A stretch of 35,517 bases of DNA from an uncultured Eubacteriales bacterium (lineage in GTDB: Bacteria > Bacillota > Clostridia > Christensenellales > Aristaeellaceae). Shown in pieces: positions 8,206-17,313 of the stretch (position 1 is the stretch's first letter; every line of letters starts with the position of its first letter). The translations under genes and the position numbers were made by a program. Where the stretch lies: contig CADBCY010000037.1 in NCBI GenBank assembly GCA_902793325.1, positions 1-35,517 of the forward strand, in the 5' to 3' direction. The notes below the pieces were generated by a model, which was not told the origin of the DNA, did no database searches, and worked only from the letters and a program-made list of their open reading frames with translations.

Positions 8206-9276
8206 TCAGGGTTTGCCCGGCCGGTCCCGGTCGGCCAGCACCCGGCGGCGCAACTGGCCGCAGGCGCCCTCGATGTCCGCGCCCATCTCGCGGCGCACCG
8301 TCGCGGAGATGTTCTTGAGCTCCAGCCGCTTCAGGAAGGCCTCCACCGCCTGGCGGGAGGGCGCCTCCAGGTGGCGCTCCTTTACGTCGTTGAGGGGGAT
8401 CAGGTTCACGTGGCACTGGAGCCCCCGCAGCCTGCGGGCCAGCTCCTCGGCGTGCTTCACGTCGCTGTTCAGGTTGCGGATGAGCGCGTACTCGAAGATC
8501 ACCCGCCGCCCGGTCTTTTCCACGTAGTTGCGGCAGGCTTGCAGCACCTCGCCGTAGGGATAGGCGTTGGCCACGGGCATGATCTGCCTGCGGATCACGT
8601 CGTTCGGCGCGTGCAGCGACAGACTCAGCGTCACCGGCAGGCCCTCGTTTGCGAAATCGTACATCCGCGGCACCAGCCCGCAGGTGGACAGGGAGACGTT
8701 CCTGAGCGAGATGTTCAGCCCGTCCTCCGCGTTGACCAGGCGCAGGAAGCGAACCACGTTGTCGTAGTTGTCCAGCGGCTCGCCGCTGCCCATCAGCACG
8801 ATGTTGTGGATGCGCCGCGACGGGTCCTGCGCGCGGATGTGCCGGTTCGCCGCCGCCACCTGGCCCAGGATCTCCCCCGCCGTCAGATCGCGCACCCGGC
8901 CGTCCAGCGTGCTGGCGCAGAAGGCGCAGCCCATGCGGCAGCCCACCTGCGTGGACACGCACAGCGTGTCCCCGTGGTGATAGCGCATCACCACGCCCTC
9001 GATGAGGTTGCCGTCCTCCAGCGCGTAGAGCAGCTTCTCCGTCTCGTCGAGCTTCGATTTGAAGCCCTCCAGCACGCGCACGGGGTTGGCCACGGCAACG
9101 GCCTTCAGCCGCGCCCGAAGCGGCGCGGACAGGTTCGTCATGCCGTCGATGTCCGCGCCGCGGTTCAGCCATTCCCGGATCTGCTTCGCGCGGAACCGGC
9201 TCTCGCCCAGGTCCTGCGTGACGAAGCGCTCCAGCGCCGCGGCGTCCAGTCCCAGAAGCTGTATCCTGTCCTCCAC
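8206..9276 (-). CDS. rlmN: 23S rRNA A2503 / tRNA A37 C2-methyltransferase
   Basis: Radical-SAM enzyme that methylates C2 of adenosine 2503 in 23S rRNA and of A37 in some tRNAs, affecting peptidyl-transferase accuracy and drug sensitivity. The [4Fe-4S] motif is CRMGCAFC (C113, C117, C120). GSGEPLDNYDNV, LSLHAPND and the C-terminal GADIEGACGQLR with the mechanistic Cys are present. The start is GTG at 9276, reading VEDRIQLLGLD; it lies one base after the rsmB stop, with AGGGAGG upstream inside rsmB. The longer in-frame ATG would overlap rsmB by more than 160 bases and has no family homology. This gives 356 aa, a normal length. Confidence 0.95.
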   Translation of the reverse strand: MEDRIQLLGLDAAALERFVTQDLGESRFRAKQIREWLNRGADIDGMTNLSAPLRARLKAVAVANPVRVLEGFKSKLDETEKLLYALEDGNLIEGVVMRYHHGDTLCVSTQVGCRMGCAFCASTLDGRVRDLTAGEILGQVAAANRHIRAQDPSRRIHNIVLMGSGEPLDNYDNVVRFLRLVNAEDGLNISLRNVSLSTCGLVPRMYDFANEGLPVTLSLSLHAPNDVIRRQIMPVANAYPYGEVLQACRNYVEKTGRRVIFEYALIRNLNSDVKHAEELARRLRGLQCHVNLIPLNDVKERHLEAPSRQAVEAFLKRLELKNISATVRREMGADIEGACGQLRRRVLADRDRPGKP

Positions 9277-9277
9277 G

Positions 9278-10789
9278 CTACACGCCCTCCCTGCGCAGCC
9301 GCGCGATGAAGAAGCCCTCCAGCCCGTCCCGGTGGGGCAGCAGCCGCAGCATGCCGTCGCGCCAGCGGTCCCGAAGCGCCTCCGGCAGCCACGCCGCGTC
9401 CCCGTCCCGGCGGAACTCGGGGTGGCGCTCCAGGAACGCGGCAACCTGCTCCTCGTTCTCCGCGGGCAATACGGTACAGGTGGCGTACACCAGCAGCCCG
9501 CCCACCCGCACGGCCTTCGCGCAGGCGTCCAGGATCTCCCGCTGCACGCCGGGCAGGGCCGCGAGGCTCTCCGCGCTCTGGCGGTACTTGATGTCCGGCT
9601 TGTCGGCGATGACGCCCAGGCCGGAACAGGGCGCGTCCACCAGCACGGCGTCCATGGCCAGGGTCAGGCTGTCCAGCGGCCTGCGGGCGTCGTGCTCGCT
9701 GGGGCGCACGTTGTCCAGCCCCAGCCGGCGGGCCGCCGCGCGGATCAGTTCCACCCGGTGGGGATGCACGTCCCAGGCGTACACCCGCCCCGCGCCCTGC
9801 ATGCGCTCGGCCATCAGGCAGGTCTTGCCGCCGGGCGCGGCGCAGGCGTCCAGCACCTGCATGCCGGGCTTCGGCTCCATCGCCTGGGCCGCCAGCATGG
9901 CGCTCTGGCCCTGGATGGAGAATTCGCCCCGGCGGTACCCCTCGCCGGACGCCAGGTTGCCGCCGTTTTCGATCAGGTAGGCGTCCTCGACGATCCCGCG
10001 CTTCCACAGGAGCTTCCTCGCGTCCAGCCAGGCTTCAAAGGAAGCGGCGTCGTGGCGGGCGCGGTTGGGGCGGATGGTCTGCACGCGGCGCTCGGGCTGC
10101 CACGCCGCGAAGCGCTCGGCCTCCTCCGGCCCATAGGCGGCCAGCAGCGCCTCCGCCACCGCCGGGGCCAGCGAGTAGCGCGCGGACAGCCAGCCCGCGG
10201 GGTCCGCCTCCCGGTCGGGCAGGCGGATCTCCCCGCCGTCCCGCGCGCGGATCAGGTTGTGCAGCACCGCGTTCACGAGGCCCGTGAAGCCCTCGCGCCG
10301 CGCCGCGCGCACCTGCTTGACCGCCTCGTCCACGGCGGCGTGGTCGGGAACCCTGTCCATGAACAGAAGCTGCGCCGCGGCGATGTGCAGGATGTCCGTC
10401 ACCAGCGGTTCCGGGCGCTCCTGGAGGAACGGCTTCAGCGCCGCCTCGATGTACAGCCGGTTCTCCACCGCGAAGTAGAACAGGCTCGCGGCCAGGCGGC
10501 GGTCGTCCGAGGACAGCTTCGCCTCGTCCAGCCGCCGATCCAGCGCCTGGGCGGCATAGGCGTCGCCCCGGACCACGTCCTGCAGCGCCTTCAGCGCCAC
10601 GTCCCGGGGCGAGTCTCCCCGCCGCGCCGCGGGCTTTCCGCGGCGGTCCGGCCGCCTGCCCTGATTGTCCCGGGGCCTGAAGCCGCCCTCGCGCGCGCCG
10701 CCGGGCCGCTGCCCGCCGCGCCGCTCCGCGGGGCCGTTCCGCCGCGCTTCCGGCCTCCCGCCGTCCCGGCGGTTCATATCATTGCTCAT
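9278..10789 (-). CDS. rsmB: 16S rRNA C967 m5C methyltransferase, with an Arg/Gly-rich N-terminal extension
   Basis: SAM-dependent enzyme making m5C967 in 16S rRNA; 503 aa, longer than the usual 430-450. An N-terminal NusB-like RNA-binding domain (from about residue 62, SPRDVALKALQDVVRG) is followed by the Rossmann methyltransferase: LDACAAPGGKTCLMAERM (SAM site), VDAPCSGLGVIADKPDIKYR (release Cys) and LLVYATCTVLPAENE (nucleophile Cys). The extra length is the first 60 or so residues, which are low-complexity Arg/Gly/Pro/Asp, for example RRNGPAERRGGQRPGG. This resembles an RG-type RNA-binding tail. The start overlaps the end of fmt by 11 bases, so coupling is likely. A shorter start cannot be excluded, but no internal ATG with a good ribosome site is obvious. 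Confidence 0.94.
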   Translation of the reverse strand: MSNDMNRRDGGRPEARRNGPAERRGGQRPGGAREGGFRPRDNQGRRPDRRGKPAARRGDSPRDVALKALQDVVRGDAYAAQALDRRLDEAKLSSDDRRLAASLFYFAVENRLYIEAALKPFLQERPEPLVTDILHIAAAQLLFMDRVPDHAAVDEAVKQVRAARREGFTGLVNAVLHNLIRARDGGEIRLPDREADPAGWLSARYSLAPAVAEALLAAYGPEEAERFAAWQPERRVQTIRPNRARHDAASFEAWLDARKLLWKRGIVEDAYLIENGGNLASGEGYRRGEFSIQGQSAMLAAQAMEPKPGMQVLDACAAPGGKTCLMAERMQGAGRVYAWDVHPHRVELIRAAARRLGLDNVRPSEHDARRPLDSLTLAMDAVLVDAPCSGLGVIADKPDIKYRQSAESLAALPGVQREILDACAKAVRVGGLLVYATCTVLPAENEEQVAAFLERHPEFRRDGDAAWLPEALRDRWRDGMLRLLPHRDGLEGFFIARLRREGV

Positions 10790-11726
10790 CCGTATTCCTT
10801 CCCAGGCGCGTGCCCTTTTCGATCTTCCTGCCCATCAGGTAGGCCCTGGCCGCCATGCGCTTGCCGCCGGGCGCCTGGAGCTCCAGGATCTCCAGCGCGC
10901 CCTCGCCGCAGGCCACGACCAGCCCTTCCTTCGGCCCGGAGGCCAGCACCGCGCCGGGCTGTCCCGCGCCGTCCACGGCCTTCGCCAGGTAGAGCTTCAG
11001 CCGGCCCTCGGGCATGTCCGTATAGGCACAGGGCCAGGGGTTCAGCCCGCGCACGCGGTTGGCGATCTCCCGCGCGGACAGCGTCCAGTCGATCTCCCCC
11101 ATGGTCTTGTCCAGCATGGGCTGGTAGCTGGCCCTGTCCGGGTCCTGCTTCACCGGGACGATCCGCCCCGCCAGGTAGTCCGGCAGCGTCTCCGCCAGCA
11201 GCGCAGCGCCGAGCGCTGACAGCCGTTCGGTGAGCTCGCCCGCCGTCTCCAGCGCGCCGACGGGCGTGCTGCGGGCGCGCAGGATGTCGCCGGTGTCGAT
11301 GCCCGCGTCCGTGCGCATGATGGTGACGCCCGCCTCCGTCTCGCCGTTCACGAGCGCCCAGTTGATGGGCGCGGGGCCGCGATAGCCCGGCAGCAGCGAG
11401 GCGTGCACGTTCACCACGCCGTGGACGGGGATGTCCAGCAGCTCCTGCGTCAGGATCTGCCCGAACGCCGCCGTGACCGCCACGTCCGGCGCGAGCGCCC
11501 GGAGCTGCGCGACGCCCTCGGGCCGGCGGATCTTCTCAAACTGGAACACCGGCAGGCCCAGCGCCAGCGCCTTTTCCTTCACCGGGCAGGCCGTCAGCTT
11601 CTTGCCGCGGCCCGCGGGCCGGTCGGGCTGGGTGAACACGCCCACGATGTCGTACCCGCCCCGCGCCAGCGCCTCCAGCGAGGGCACCGCGAACTGAGGC
11701 GTGCCCATGAATACCACGCGCGTCAT
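10779..11726 (-). CDS. fmt: Methionyl-tRNA formyltransferase
   Basis: Transfers formyl from 10-formyl-THF to Met-tRNAfMet for initiation; 315 aa, standard. The start [20 protein letters not shown] is the family N-terminus. Its ATG overlaps the TGA of the deformylase gene (ATGA at 11726-11723), while a longer reading frame has no homology. The catalytic region INWAL with [13 protein letters not shown] (conserved Asn/His) and IDTGDIL with the Asp are visible. The C-terminal tRNA-binding domain includes NPWPCAYT. Coupling to def joins formylation with deformylation. Its cofactor need is one link to the folate genes folT/folC elsewhere in the window. Confidence 0.96.
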   Translation of the reverse strand: MTRVVFMGTPQFAVPSLEALARGGYDIVGVFTQPDRPAGRGKKLTACPVKEKALALGLPVFQFEKIRRPEGVAQLRALAPDVAVTAAFGQILTQELLDIPVHGVVNVHASLLPGYRGPAPINWALVNGETEAGVTIMRTDAGIDTGDILRARSTPVGALETAGELTERLSALGAALLAETLPDYLAGRIVPVKQDPDRASYQPMLDKTMGEIDWTLSAREIANRVRGLNPWPCAYTDMPEGRLKLYLAKAVDGAGQPGAVLASGPKEGLVVACGEGALEILELQAPGGKRMAARAYLMGRKIEKGTRLGRNTDEQ

Positions 11727-12229
11727 TGTACCTGCCCTCCGTCCTGCGCCCCGCGCTCCGCCTTGCGGTAGCGGTCGGAGACGTCCTCGATCATCTTGTC
11801 GACGTACAGCACGCCGTCCAGGTGATCGATCTCGTGGCACAGGCACACCGCCAGCATGCCCTCGCCCTCGACTTCGATCACCTTCCCGGTCCGGTCCTGC
11901 GCCTGCACGCGCACCTTCTCCGGCCTCACCACCCGGCCCGCGCGGTCCGGCACGGACAGGCAGCCCTCCACCACGGTGACCTCGCCCTGCGTCTCCAGCA
12001 CGCGGGGGTTGACCAGCTCGATCAGCCCTTCGCCCACGTCGATCACCACGGCGCGCTTCAATACGCCCACCTGCGGCGCGGCCAGGCCGGCGCCGTCGTC
12101 GGCGTACATCGTCTCCGCCATGTCGCCCAAGAGCTGCGCCAGGCGGTCGTCAAACTTCGTCACTTCCCGGGCATGGCGGCGCAGCGCGGCGTCGTCCTGG
12201 CCCAGCTTCAATACGTTTCGGATTGCCAT
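11723..12229 (-). CDS. def: Peptide deformylase, downstream copy
   Basis: Metalloenzyme that removes the N-formyl group from nascent proteins; 168 aa. All three motifs are intact: GAGLAAPQ (46-53), EGCLS (88-92, metal Cys) and HEIDH (132-136, metal His pair plus Glu). It is the second of two tandem deformylases, each 168 aa, both opening MAIR and sharing long identical blocks such as [11 protein letters not shown], so a tandem duplication is clear. Its tail ([15 protein letters not shown]) differs from the acidic tail of its twin. No clear Shine-Dalgarno precedes the ATG, unlike most genes here. Its stop overlaps the fmt start (ATGA). Confidence 0.95.
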   Translation of the reverse strand: MAIRNVLKLGQDDAALRRHAREVTKFDDRLAQLLGDMAETMYADDGAGLAAPQVGVLKRAVVIDVGEGLIELVNPRVLETQGEVTVVEGCLSVPDRAGRVVRPEKVRVQAQDRTGKVIEVEGEGMLAVCLCHEIDHLDGVLYVDKMIEDVSDRYRKAERGAQDGGQVQ

Positions 12230-12246
12230 AATGCGTTTGCGAGGAA

Positions 12247-12315
12247 CATACTTCGGTCTGTTTTAGAACTTCTATTCAGACTTTGGTCGGTTATCAAATC
12301 AGACTTCGGTCGGTT
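12247..12315 (-). repeat. Three degenerate 17-base direct repeats between the def paralogues
   Basis: On the plus strand: TCAGACTTCGGTCGGTT (12299-12315, covering the last codons of the upstream def), TCAGACTTTGGTCGGTT (12276-12292, one mismatch) and CATACTTCGGTCTGTTT (12247-12263, several mismatches). Start-to-start spacings are 23 and 29 bases. They occupy most of the gap between the two def genes. They could be duplication scars, a regulator site, or slippage of the 3' end of the gene. Confidence 0.6.
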
Positions 12316-12805
12316 GTTCCTCTGTCTCCTCCTCTTCCTCCACCTTGTCGGTGATGTCCTCGATCATCTTGTCCACGTACATCACGCCGTCCAGGTGGTC
12401 GATCTCGTGGCACAGGCACACGGCCATCAGGCCCTCGCCCTCCACCTCGAACGCCTCGCCCCGGCGGTTCTGGGCGCGGACGCGCACCTTCTCCGGCCGC
12501 GCCACGGTGCCGCGGCGCCCGGGCACGGACAGGCAGCCCTCCGGCCCGACGACCTCGCCCTCGGTCCACACGATCTCCGGGTTCACCAGCTCCAGCAGGC
12601 CGTCGCCCTCGCCCAGGTCGATCACCACCGCGCGCTTGAGCACGCTCACCTGCGGCGCGGCCAGGCCCACGCCGTCGGCCTCGTACATGGTGTCCGCCAT
12701 GTCGTCCAGCAGCACGCCCAGTCGCCGGTCGAACTTCTGTACCTTTCGCGCGTGCTTGCGCAGCACGTCGCCCTTGCCCAGCTCCACGATCTTTCGAATT
12801 GCCAT
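12299..12805 (-). CDS. def: Peptide deformylase, upstream copy with acidic tail
   Basis: Second deformylase, 168 aa, with intact motifs GVGLAAPQ (45-52), EGCLS (89-93) and HEIDH (133-137), so it should be catalytically active. The start at 12805 is chosen because the family begins [10 protein letters not shown] and GGAG lies upstream; longer in-frame starts lack homology. The C-terminus is a run of Glu ([14 protein letters not shown]) not found in the twin. It lies directly after priA in the position that def usually holds in Firmicutes. Either copy may be ancestral. Retention of all catalytic residues in both suggests dosage, different substrates or resistance to natural deformylase inhibitors; none of these can be settled from sequence. 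Confidence 0.95.
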   Translation of the reverse strand: MAIRKIVELGKGDVLRKHARKVQKFDRRLGVLLDDMADTMYEADGVGLAAPQVSVLKRAVVIDLGEGDGLLELVNPEIVWTEGEVVGPEGCLSVPGRRGTVARPEKVRVRAQNRRGEAFEVEGEGLMAVCLCHEIDHLDGVMYVDKMIEDITDKVEEEEETEEQPTEV

Positions 12806-12837
12806 CGTATCCACTCCATTGCGGGCCGCACACCCGA

Positions 12838-15063
12838 TTATATCATATTGACGGGGTTGATTTCCAGCTCTGCGCGCACGCCCTCGGGGGCGCGCTCCGC
12901 CAGCCCCTGCATGAACGCAGACACGGCCTCGACGTCCGCCTTGAAGTACATCTTCAGGAACAGTTGCCAGCGGTATTCCCCGCGGAGCTGGCGGATGGGA
13001 GCCTCCAGCGCACGCAGTTGCACCACGTCCTGCCGCGCCTCGCCGTCGTCCAGGAAGCGGTTCATGCGCGCCTCGTCCGCGGTGGCCGCGGCCTTCGCCG
13101 CCTCTTCGCTCCCGGCGCTGTACACGATACGCGCGATGACGGTGAACGGCGGGTACAGCGACGCCCGCCGCGCCGCGCTCTCGCGGGTATAGAAGGCGCG
13201 GTAGTCCTGCATCGCGGCCAGCCGGATGGCGTAGTGCTCCGGGTCGTAGGTCTGCACCACCACGCGGCCCGGCAGGTCCGCGCGGCCCGCCCGGCCCGCC
13301 ACCTGCGTGAGGAGCTGGAACGTGCGCTCCACGCTGCGGTAATCCGGCAGGTTCAGGCTCATGTCCGCCGCCACCACGCCCACCAGCGTGACGTTGGGGA
13401 AGTCCAGCCCCTTGGCGATCATCTGCGTGCCCACCAGCACGTTGCTCTCCCCGCGGCGGAAGCGCTCCAGGATGTGGGCGTGGGCGTCCTTGGCGCGGGT
13501 GGTATCCACGTCCATGCGGGCCACGCTCGCCAGCGGGAACCACCGGCGCACCTCGTCCTCAACCTTCTGGGTGCCCGCGCCGAAGTACTTGATGTACGCG
13601 CTGCCGCACTGAGGGCAGCGCTTCGGCGGCGGCATCGTGCGCCCGCAGTAGTGGCAGCGCAGCGCGTTCTCCGCCTGGTGCCAGGTCATGGAGACGTCGC
13701 ACCGGTCGCACTTCACCACGTAGCCGCAGGCGCGGCAGGACACGAAGGTGGAATGGCCCCGGCGGTTGATGAACAGCATCGCCTGATGCCCGCCCGCGAG
13801 GCATTCCTCCAGCGCCGCCGTCAGCTTCCCGCTGAAGATGCTCTGGTTGCCCTGGCGGAACTCGCGGCGCATGTCCACCACCTCCACCGCGGGGAGGGGG
13901 CGGCGGTTCACGCGCTGGCGCAGCTCGATGAGCTCCAGCCGGTTTTCAGGCCGCACGCCGGGCATGGCGCGCATGTAGGTGGACACCGAGGGCGTTGCGC
14001 TGCCCAGCACCAGCACCGCGCCGTGCTGCGCCGCGCGCTTCCAGGCCACCTCCCGCGCGTCGTACCGCGGGCGATGGTCGGACTGGTAGGTGGATTCGTG
14101 CTCCTCGTCCACCACGATGACGCCGATGTCCCTCAGCGGCGCGAACACGGCGCTGCGCGCGCCGACGACCACCCGCGCCTCGCCCGAGCGGATGCGCCGC
14201 CACTCGTCGTAGCGCTCGCCCGCGGACAGCGCCGAGTGCAGCACCGCCGCGCTCCCGCCGAACCGCCCGTGGAACCAGTCCACCATCTGGGGCGTCAGCG
14301 CGATCTCCGGCACCAGCACGACGGCCGTCCTGCCGAGCTCCAGCGCCCGGCGGATGAGGCGGATGTACACCTCCGTCTTGCCGCTGCCGGTCACGCCGTG
14401 GAGCAGGAACCGCCCGCCGCCGCTCGTCAGCGCGGCCGTCAGCCGGTCCACCGCCGCCCGCTGCCCGGGCGTCAGCTCGGGGTCGGGGTCGCGCCGCGCA
14501 TCCTTCAGCAGCGTCGGCGTGCGGCGCTGCTCGCTCTCGTACACCTCCGCCGCGCCCTTCTTCACCAGCGCGCGCAGGGCGGCGGCGTCCAGGTCGGCGG
14601 TCTCCCGATCCCCTGCGCGAAGCAGCGCGAGCGCCTCCAACTGCCTGGGCGCGCGCCTGTTGGCCGCCTCGAAGGCCTCGACGCCCGCCGCGTCCAGCGT
14701 GAGCCGCGCGAAGCGCTTCGTGCGCGCCCGCACCCTGCCGCCCCGAAGCTCCGAGGGCAGCATCAGCCTGAGGGCGTCCACCAGGTTGCAAAGGCAGCGC
14801 CGGTGCATCCACTCCGCCAGCTCCATCAGGTCCGGCAGCAGCACCGGCTCGGCGTCCCGCACGCGCAGCACGGGCTTCACCCTGCCGGGGTCGAGCGCGC
14901 AGCTCTCCGCCAGCCCGACCACGAAGCCGTCCAGCGTGCGCGGGCCGAAGGGCACCGTCACGAGCTGGCCGGGCCGGATCGCCATGCCCGCCGGCACGGC
15001 GTAGGTGAACACGCGGTCCACCGCCCCAGCGGAGAGGTCGACGATGATCTGCGCGTAGCTCAT
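12838..15063 (-). CDS. priA: Primosomal protein N' (replication restart helicase PriA)
   Basis: SF2 3'-to-5' DNA helicase that reloads the replisome at stalled forks; 741 aa. The N-terminal 3'-BD domain opens [20 protein letters not shown]. Walker [10 protein letters not shown] is near residue 222 and the DEEH box near residue 317. Eight zinc-binding cysteines between about 442 and 488 include [13 protein letters not shown] and [17 protein letters not shown]. Helicase motifs [17 protein letters not shown] and QVAGRAGRA follow. The start at 15063 overlaps the coaBC stop by 4 bases (ATGA) and matches the family N-terminus. Long open frames on the opposite strand here are by-products of GC-rich codon use. 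Confidence 0.96.
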   Translation of the reverse strand: MSYAQIIVDLSAGAVDRVFTYAVPAGMAIRPGQLVTVPFGPRTLDGFVVGLAESCALDPGRVKPVLRVRDAEPVLLPDLMELAEWMHRRCLCNLVDALRLMLPSELRGGRVRARTKRFARLTLDAAGVEAFEAANRRAPRQLEALALLRAGDRETADLDAAALRALVKKGAAEVYESEQRRTPTLLKDARRDPDPELTPGQRAAVDRLTAALTSGGGRFLLHGVTGSGKTEVYIRLIRRALELGRTAVVLVPEIALTPQMVDWFHGRFGGSAAVLHSALSAGERYDEWRRIRSGEARVVVGARSAVFAPLRDIGVIVVDEEHESTYQSDHRPRYDAREVAWKRAAQHGAVLVLGSATPSVSTYMRAMPGVRPENRLELIELRQRVNRRPLPAVEVVDMRREFRQGNQSIFSGKLTAALEECLAGGHQAMLFINRRGHSTFVSCRACGYVVKCDRCDVSMTWHQAENALRCHYCGRTMPPPKRCPQCGSAYIKYFGAGTQKVEDEVRRWFPLASVARMDVDTTRAKDAHAHILERFRRGESNVLVGTQMIAKGLDFPNVTLVGVVAADMSLNLPDYRSVERTFQLLTQVAGRAGRADLPGRVVVQTYDPEHYAIRLAAMQDYRAFYTRESAARRASLYPPFTVIARIVYSAGSEEAAKAAATADEARMNRFLDDGEARQDVVQLRALEAPIRQLRGEYRWQLFLKMYFKADVEAVSAFMQGLAERAPEGVRAELEINPVNMI

Positions 15064-16256
15064 GCGCGCGCTCCCAGCAGCTCCGCCACCCGGTCGAGGA
15101 TGCCGTCGGCCACCTCGCGTTTGGACATCAGCGGCAGGGCCCGCGCGTCGTCCCTCGTGATGAGCGTGACGGCGTTGGTGTCCACGCCGAAGCCCGCGTC
15201 CGGGCGGGTGACGTCGTTGGCCACCACCATGTCCGCGTTCTTGCGCGCCAGCTTGCCGCGGGCGTTGGCCAGCACGTCGTCGGTCTCCGCGGCGAATATG
15301 ACGATCACCTGGTCGTCCCGCCTGCGCCTGCCCAGCTCGGCGGCGATGTCGGCGGTGTTCTCGAGCGCGAGCGTCATGCCCGCCCCGGTCTTCTTGATCT
15401 TGTGCGCCGCAACCTGCGCGGGCCTGAAGTCCGCGGGCGCGGCGGCCTGGATCACGACGTCCGCCCATTCGCCCCGCGCCAGCACCGCCTCGCACATCTG
15501 GGCGCTGGATTCCACGCTCACCCGGTCCACGCCGCGCGGCGCGGCCAGCGCCACCGGGCCGGAGACGAGCGCGACCTCGGCCCCGCGGTCCCGCGCGGCC
15601 TCGGCGATGGCGTAGCCCATCTTGCCGGAGGATCGGTTGGTGATGAAGCGCACGGGGTCGATACGCTCCACGGTGGGCCCGGCGGTGACCAGCACCCGCT
15701 TGCCGGCGAAATCCCGCCGGGGGGCGAGCAGCGCGGCCAGCGCCTCGACGATCTCCGCGGGCTCGGCCATGCGGCCCACGTCGTCGTCGCCGCAGGCGAG
15801 GTGCCCGGCGCCGGGGCCGACGGTGCGCGCGCCCCGCGACAGCAGCGCGACGAGGTTCGCCTGCGTGGCCGGGTGCCGCCACATGTTGGCGTTCATCGCC
15901 GGGGCCAGCAGCAGCGGCGCGGTCATGGCCAGCGCCGTGGTGGTGAGGAGGTCGTCGGCGATGCCGCCGGCCAGCTTGGCCAGGCAGTTGGCCGTGGCGG
16001 GCGCGATGACGAAGGCGTCCGCCCACTTCGCGAGCGCGATGTGCTCCAGCTCCCGCCGCGCGGCGAAGGTATCGGTGGAGGCGGGATTCCCGCTGAGGGT
16101 CTCGAAGGTCAGCGGCGGCACGAATTCACAGGCGTGCGCCGTGAGCACCACGCGCACCTCCGCGCCCTGCTTCCTGAGCCGGCTGACCAGCTCGCACGCC
16201 TTGTAGGCCGCGATGCCGCCCGTCACGCCCAGCACGATGTGCCTGTCCCGCAGCAT
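15060..16256 (-). CDS. coaBC: Bifunctional phosphopantothenoylcysteine decarboxylase / synthase
   Basis: Makes 4'-phosphopantetheine for CoA: CoaB ligates cysteine to phosphopantothenate, then the CoaC flavoprotein decarboxylates the product. 398 aa. CoaC half about 1-185: VLGVTGGIAAYKA, EHIALAKWAD with the catalytic His, PAMNANMW and ACGDDDVGRMAEP. CoaB half about 186-398: VLVTAGPTVERIDPVRFITN, RSSGKMGYAIAEAA, AAPADFRP and HKIKK. The start MLRDRHIVLGV at 16256 is preferred over an ATG 17 codons upstream because GGAAGGAGCG lies before it and homology begins there. It is coupled to priA by an ATGA overlap. Confidence 0.96.
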   Translation of the reverse strand: MLRDRHIVLGVTGGIAAYKACELVSRLRKQGAEVRVVLTAHACEFVPPLTFETLSGNPASTDTFAARRELEHIALAKWADAFVIAPATANCLAKLAGGIADDLLTTTALAMTAPLLLAPAMNANMWRHPATQANLVALLSRGARTVGPGAGHLACGDDDVGRMAEPAEIVEALAALLAPRRDFAGKRVLVTAGPTVERIDPVRFITNRSSGKMGYAIAEAARDRGAEVALVSGPVALAAPRGVDRVSVESSAQMCEAVLARGEWADVVIQAAAPADFRPAQVAAHKIKKTGAGMTLALENTADIAAELGRRRRDDQVIVIFAAETDDVLANARGKLARKNADMVVANDVTRPDAGFGVDTNAVTLITRDDARALPLMSKREVADGILDRVAELLGARA

Positions 16257-16283
16257 ATTTCCCACGCTCCTTCCAGCACAACA

Positions 16284-16322
16284 GGCGAAAACCGATCTTT
16301 CCTTCAAAAACCGGGTTTCGCC
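16284..16322 (-). other. Leader hairpin between rpoZ and coaBC
   Basis: Imperfect 11-bp stem GGCGAAACCCG / CGGTTTTCGCC (one mismatch) with a 17-base loop in the 103-base gap before coaBC. It has no adjacent T-run, so it is not an obvious terminator. It could shield mRNA ends or tune coaBC expression. Confidence 0.4.
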
Positions 16323-16359
16323 GTGCGATTCTCTGTTCAGATTTCCTGGAGTTCCAGGC

Positions 16360-16575
16360 CTATTCTTCTTCCTCGGGCTCCTCCGTGCGGCTGTAGGTGA
16401 TCAGCTTGCGGTTGATCTCCTCGATGGCGATGGAGAGGGGCTTGGTCTCCTTGGTATCGATCAGCGGCAGCGCGCCGCCGATGATCTCGCGGGCGCGCTT
16501 GGACGCCTCCACGGCCAGCGTATAGCGGCAGTCCACCTTTTCCAGCAGTTCACCGATGGGGGGTTGGGTCATCAT
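16360..16575 (-). CDS. rpoZ: RNA polymerase omega subunit
   Basis: 71-aa omega subunit that aids assembly and stability of RNA polymerase by clamping the beta' C-terminus. The family pattern is visible: MTQPPIGELLEKVDCRYTLA, then VEASKRAREI (the Arg-containing ARxI-type helix), and KPLSIAIEEINRKLITY. It ends in a short Glu-rich tail. The ribosome site GGAGGT lies 8 bases before the first of two adjacent ATGs. Its position between gmk and coaBC is the conserved Firmicute arrangement. Confidence 0.95.
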   Translation of the reverse strand: MMTQPPIGELLEKVDCRYTLAVEASKRAREIIGGALPLIDTKETKPLSIAIEEINRKLITYSRTEEPEEEE

Positions 16576-16641
16576 GGTCTTTTACCTCCGTGTGGTTGGG
16601 ATGATTGGGATGCTCCGGGGTTCGGATCGGGCGCGGCCCGC

Positions 16642-17280
16642 TCAGCCCCTCAGCGTCGCGCTGAGGTGGTCGAGGAAGTCGCGGCGGCTGTCCAGCTCCA
16701 GGCGCCGGGCGGTGATGATGGCGTAGACCTCGTCCGCGGCGATGTCCAGGGCGTCGGGCACCTCGCTCCAGTCGTTGTGGATGATGATGTAGTGATACTT
16801 GTAGGCCTGGGCCACCTCGCCCGCCACGTTGTTCAGGCGCACGCGGATGGATTCCTCCGTCTCGGTGCCCCGGTCGCGCAGGCGCTTTTCCAGGTTTTCC
16901 CGGCTGGGCGGACACACGAATATGCCCGTGACGCTCGGGTCCTGCGCCATGGCCTGCAGGCAGCCCTGCACGTCGATTTCCAGCACCAGGTCGTGCCCGG
17001 CGTCCAGCTCCTGCTTCACCACCGACTTGAGCGTGCCGTAGCGGTTCTGGTGCACGTGCGCCCACTCGTAGAAGGCGTTCTCGGCGATGAGCTCCTCGAA
17101 GCGCGCCTCGGTGACGAAGTGGTAGCTGACGCCGTCCACCTCGCCGGGGCGCGGCGCGCGCGTGGTGCACGACACGGACAGCTTCACGTCCGGGTGCTTC
17201 CGGAGCAGCTTCTTGACGATTTCGGACTTTCCCGCGCCGGCGGGACCGGAGATGACAAAGAGTCTGCCGCGTTTGGCCAT
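16642..17280 (-). CDS. gmk: Guanylate kinase
   Basis: Phosphorylates GMP to GDP with ATP, feeding GTP and (p)ppGpp pools; 212 aa. P-loop GPAGAGKS (12-19), GMP-binding segment SCTTRAPRPGEVDGVSYHF, EFY-like region AFYEWAHVHQNRYGT, DVQG and the lid RLRDRGTETEESIRVRL are all present. It precedes rpoZ by 66 bases and follows yicC by only 33 bases. In many Firmicutes the small regulator gene remA (extracellular matrix regulator, DUF370) sits in exactly that gap; here there is no room for it. Confidence 0.97.
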   Translation of the reverse strand: MAKRGRLFVISGPAGAGKSEIVKKLLRKHPDVKLSVSCTTRAPRPGEVDGVSYHFVTEARFEELIAENAFYEWAHVHQNRYGTLKSVVKQELDAGHDLVLEIDVQGCLQAMAQDPSVTGIFVCPPSRENLEKRLRDRGTETEESIRVRLNNVAGEVAQAYKYHYIIIHNDWSEVPDALDIAADEVYAIITARRLELDSRRDFLDHLSATLRG

Positions 17281-17313
17281 TTGAAATCGCTCCCTCGTCT
17301 TTTGTTTCAGGGT

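Noticed and set aside
12799-15615. Long plus-strand open frame opposite priA and coaBC
   Set aside because: Same shadow effect; no homology-like motifs, while priA and coaBC are unmistakable.
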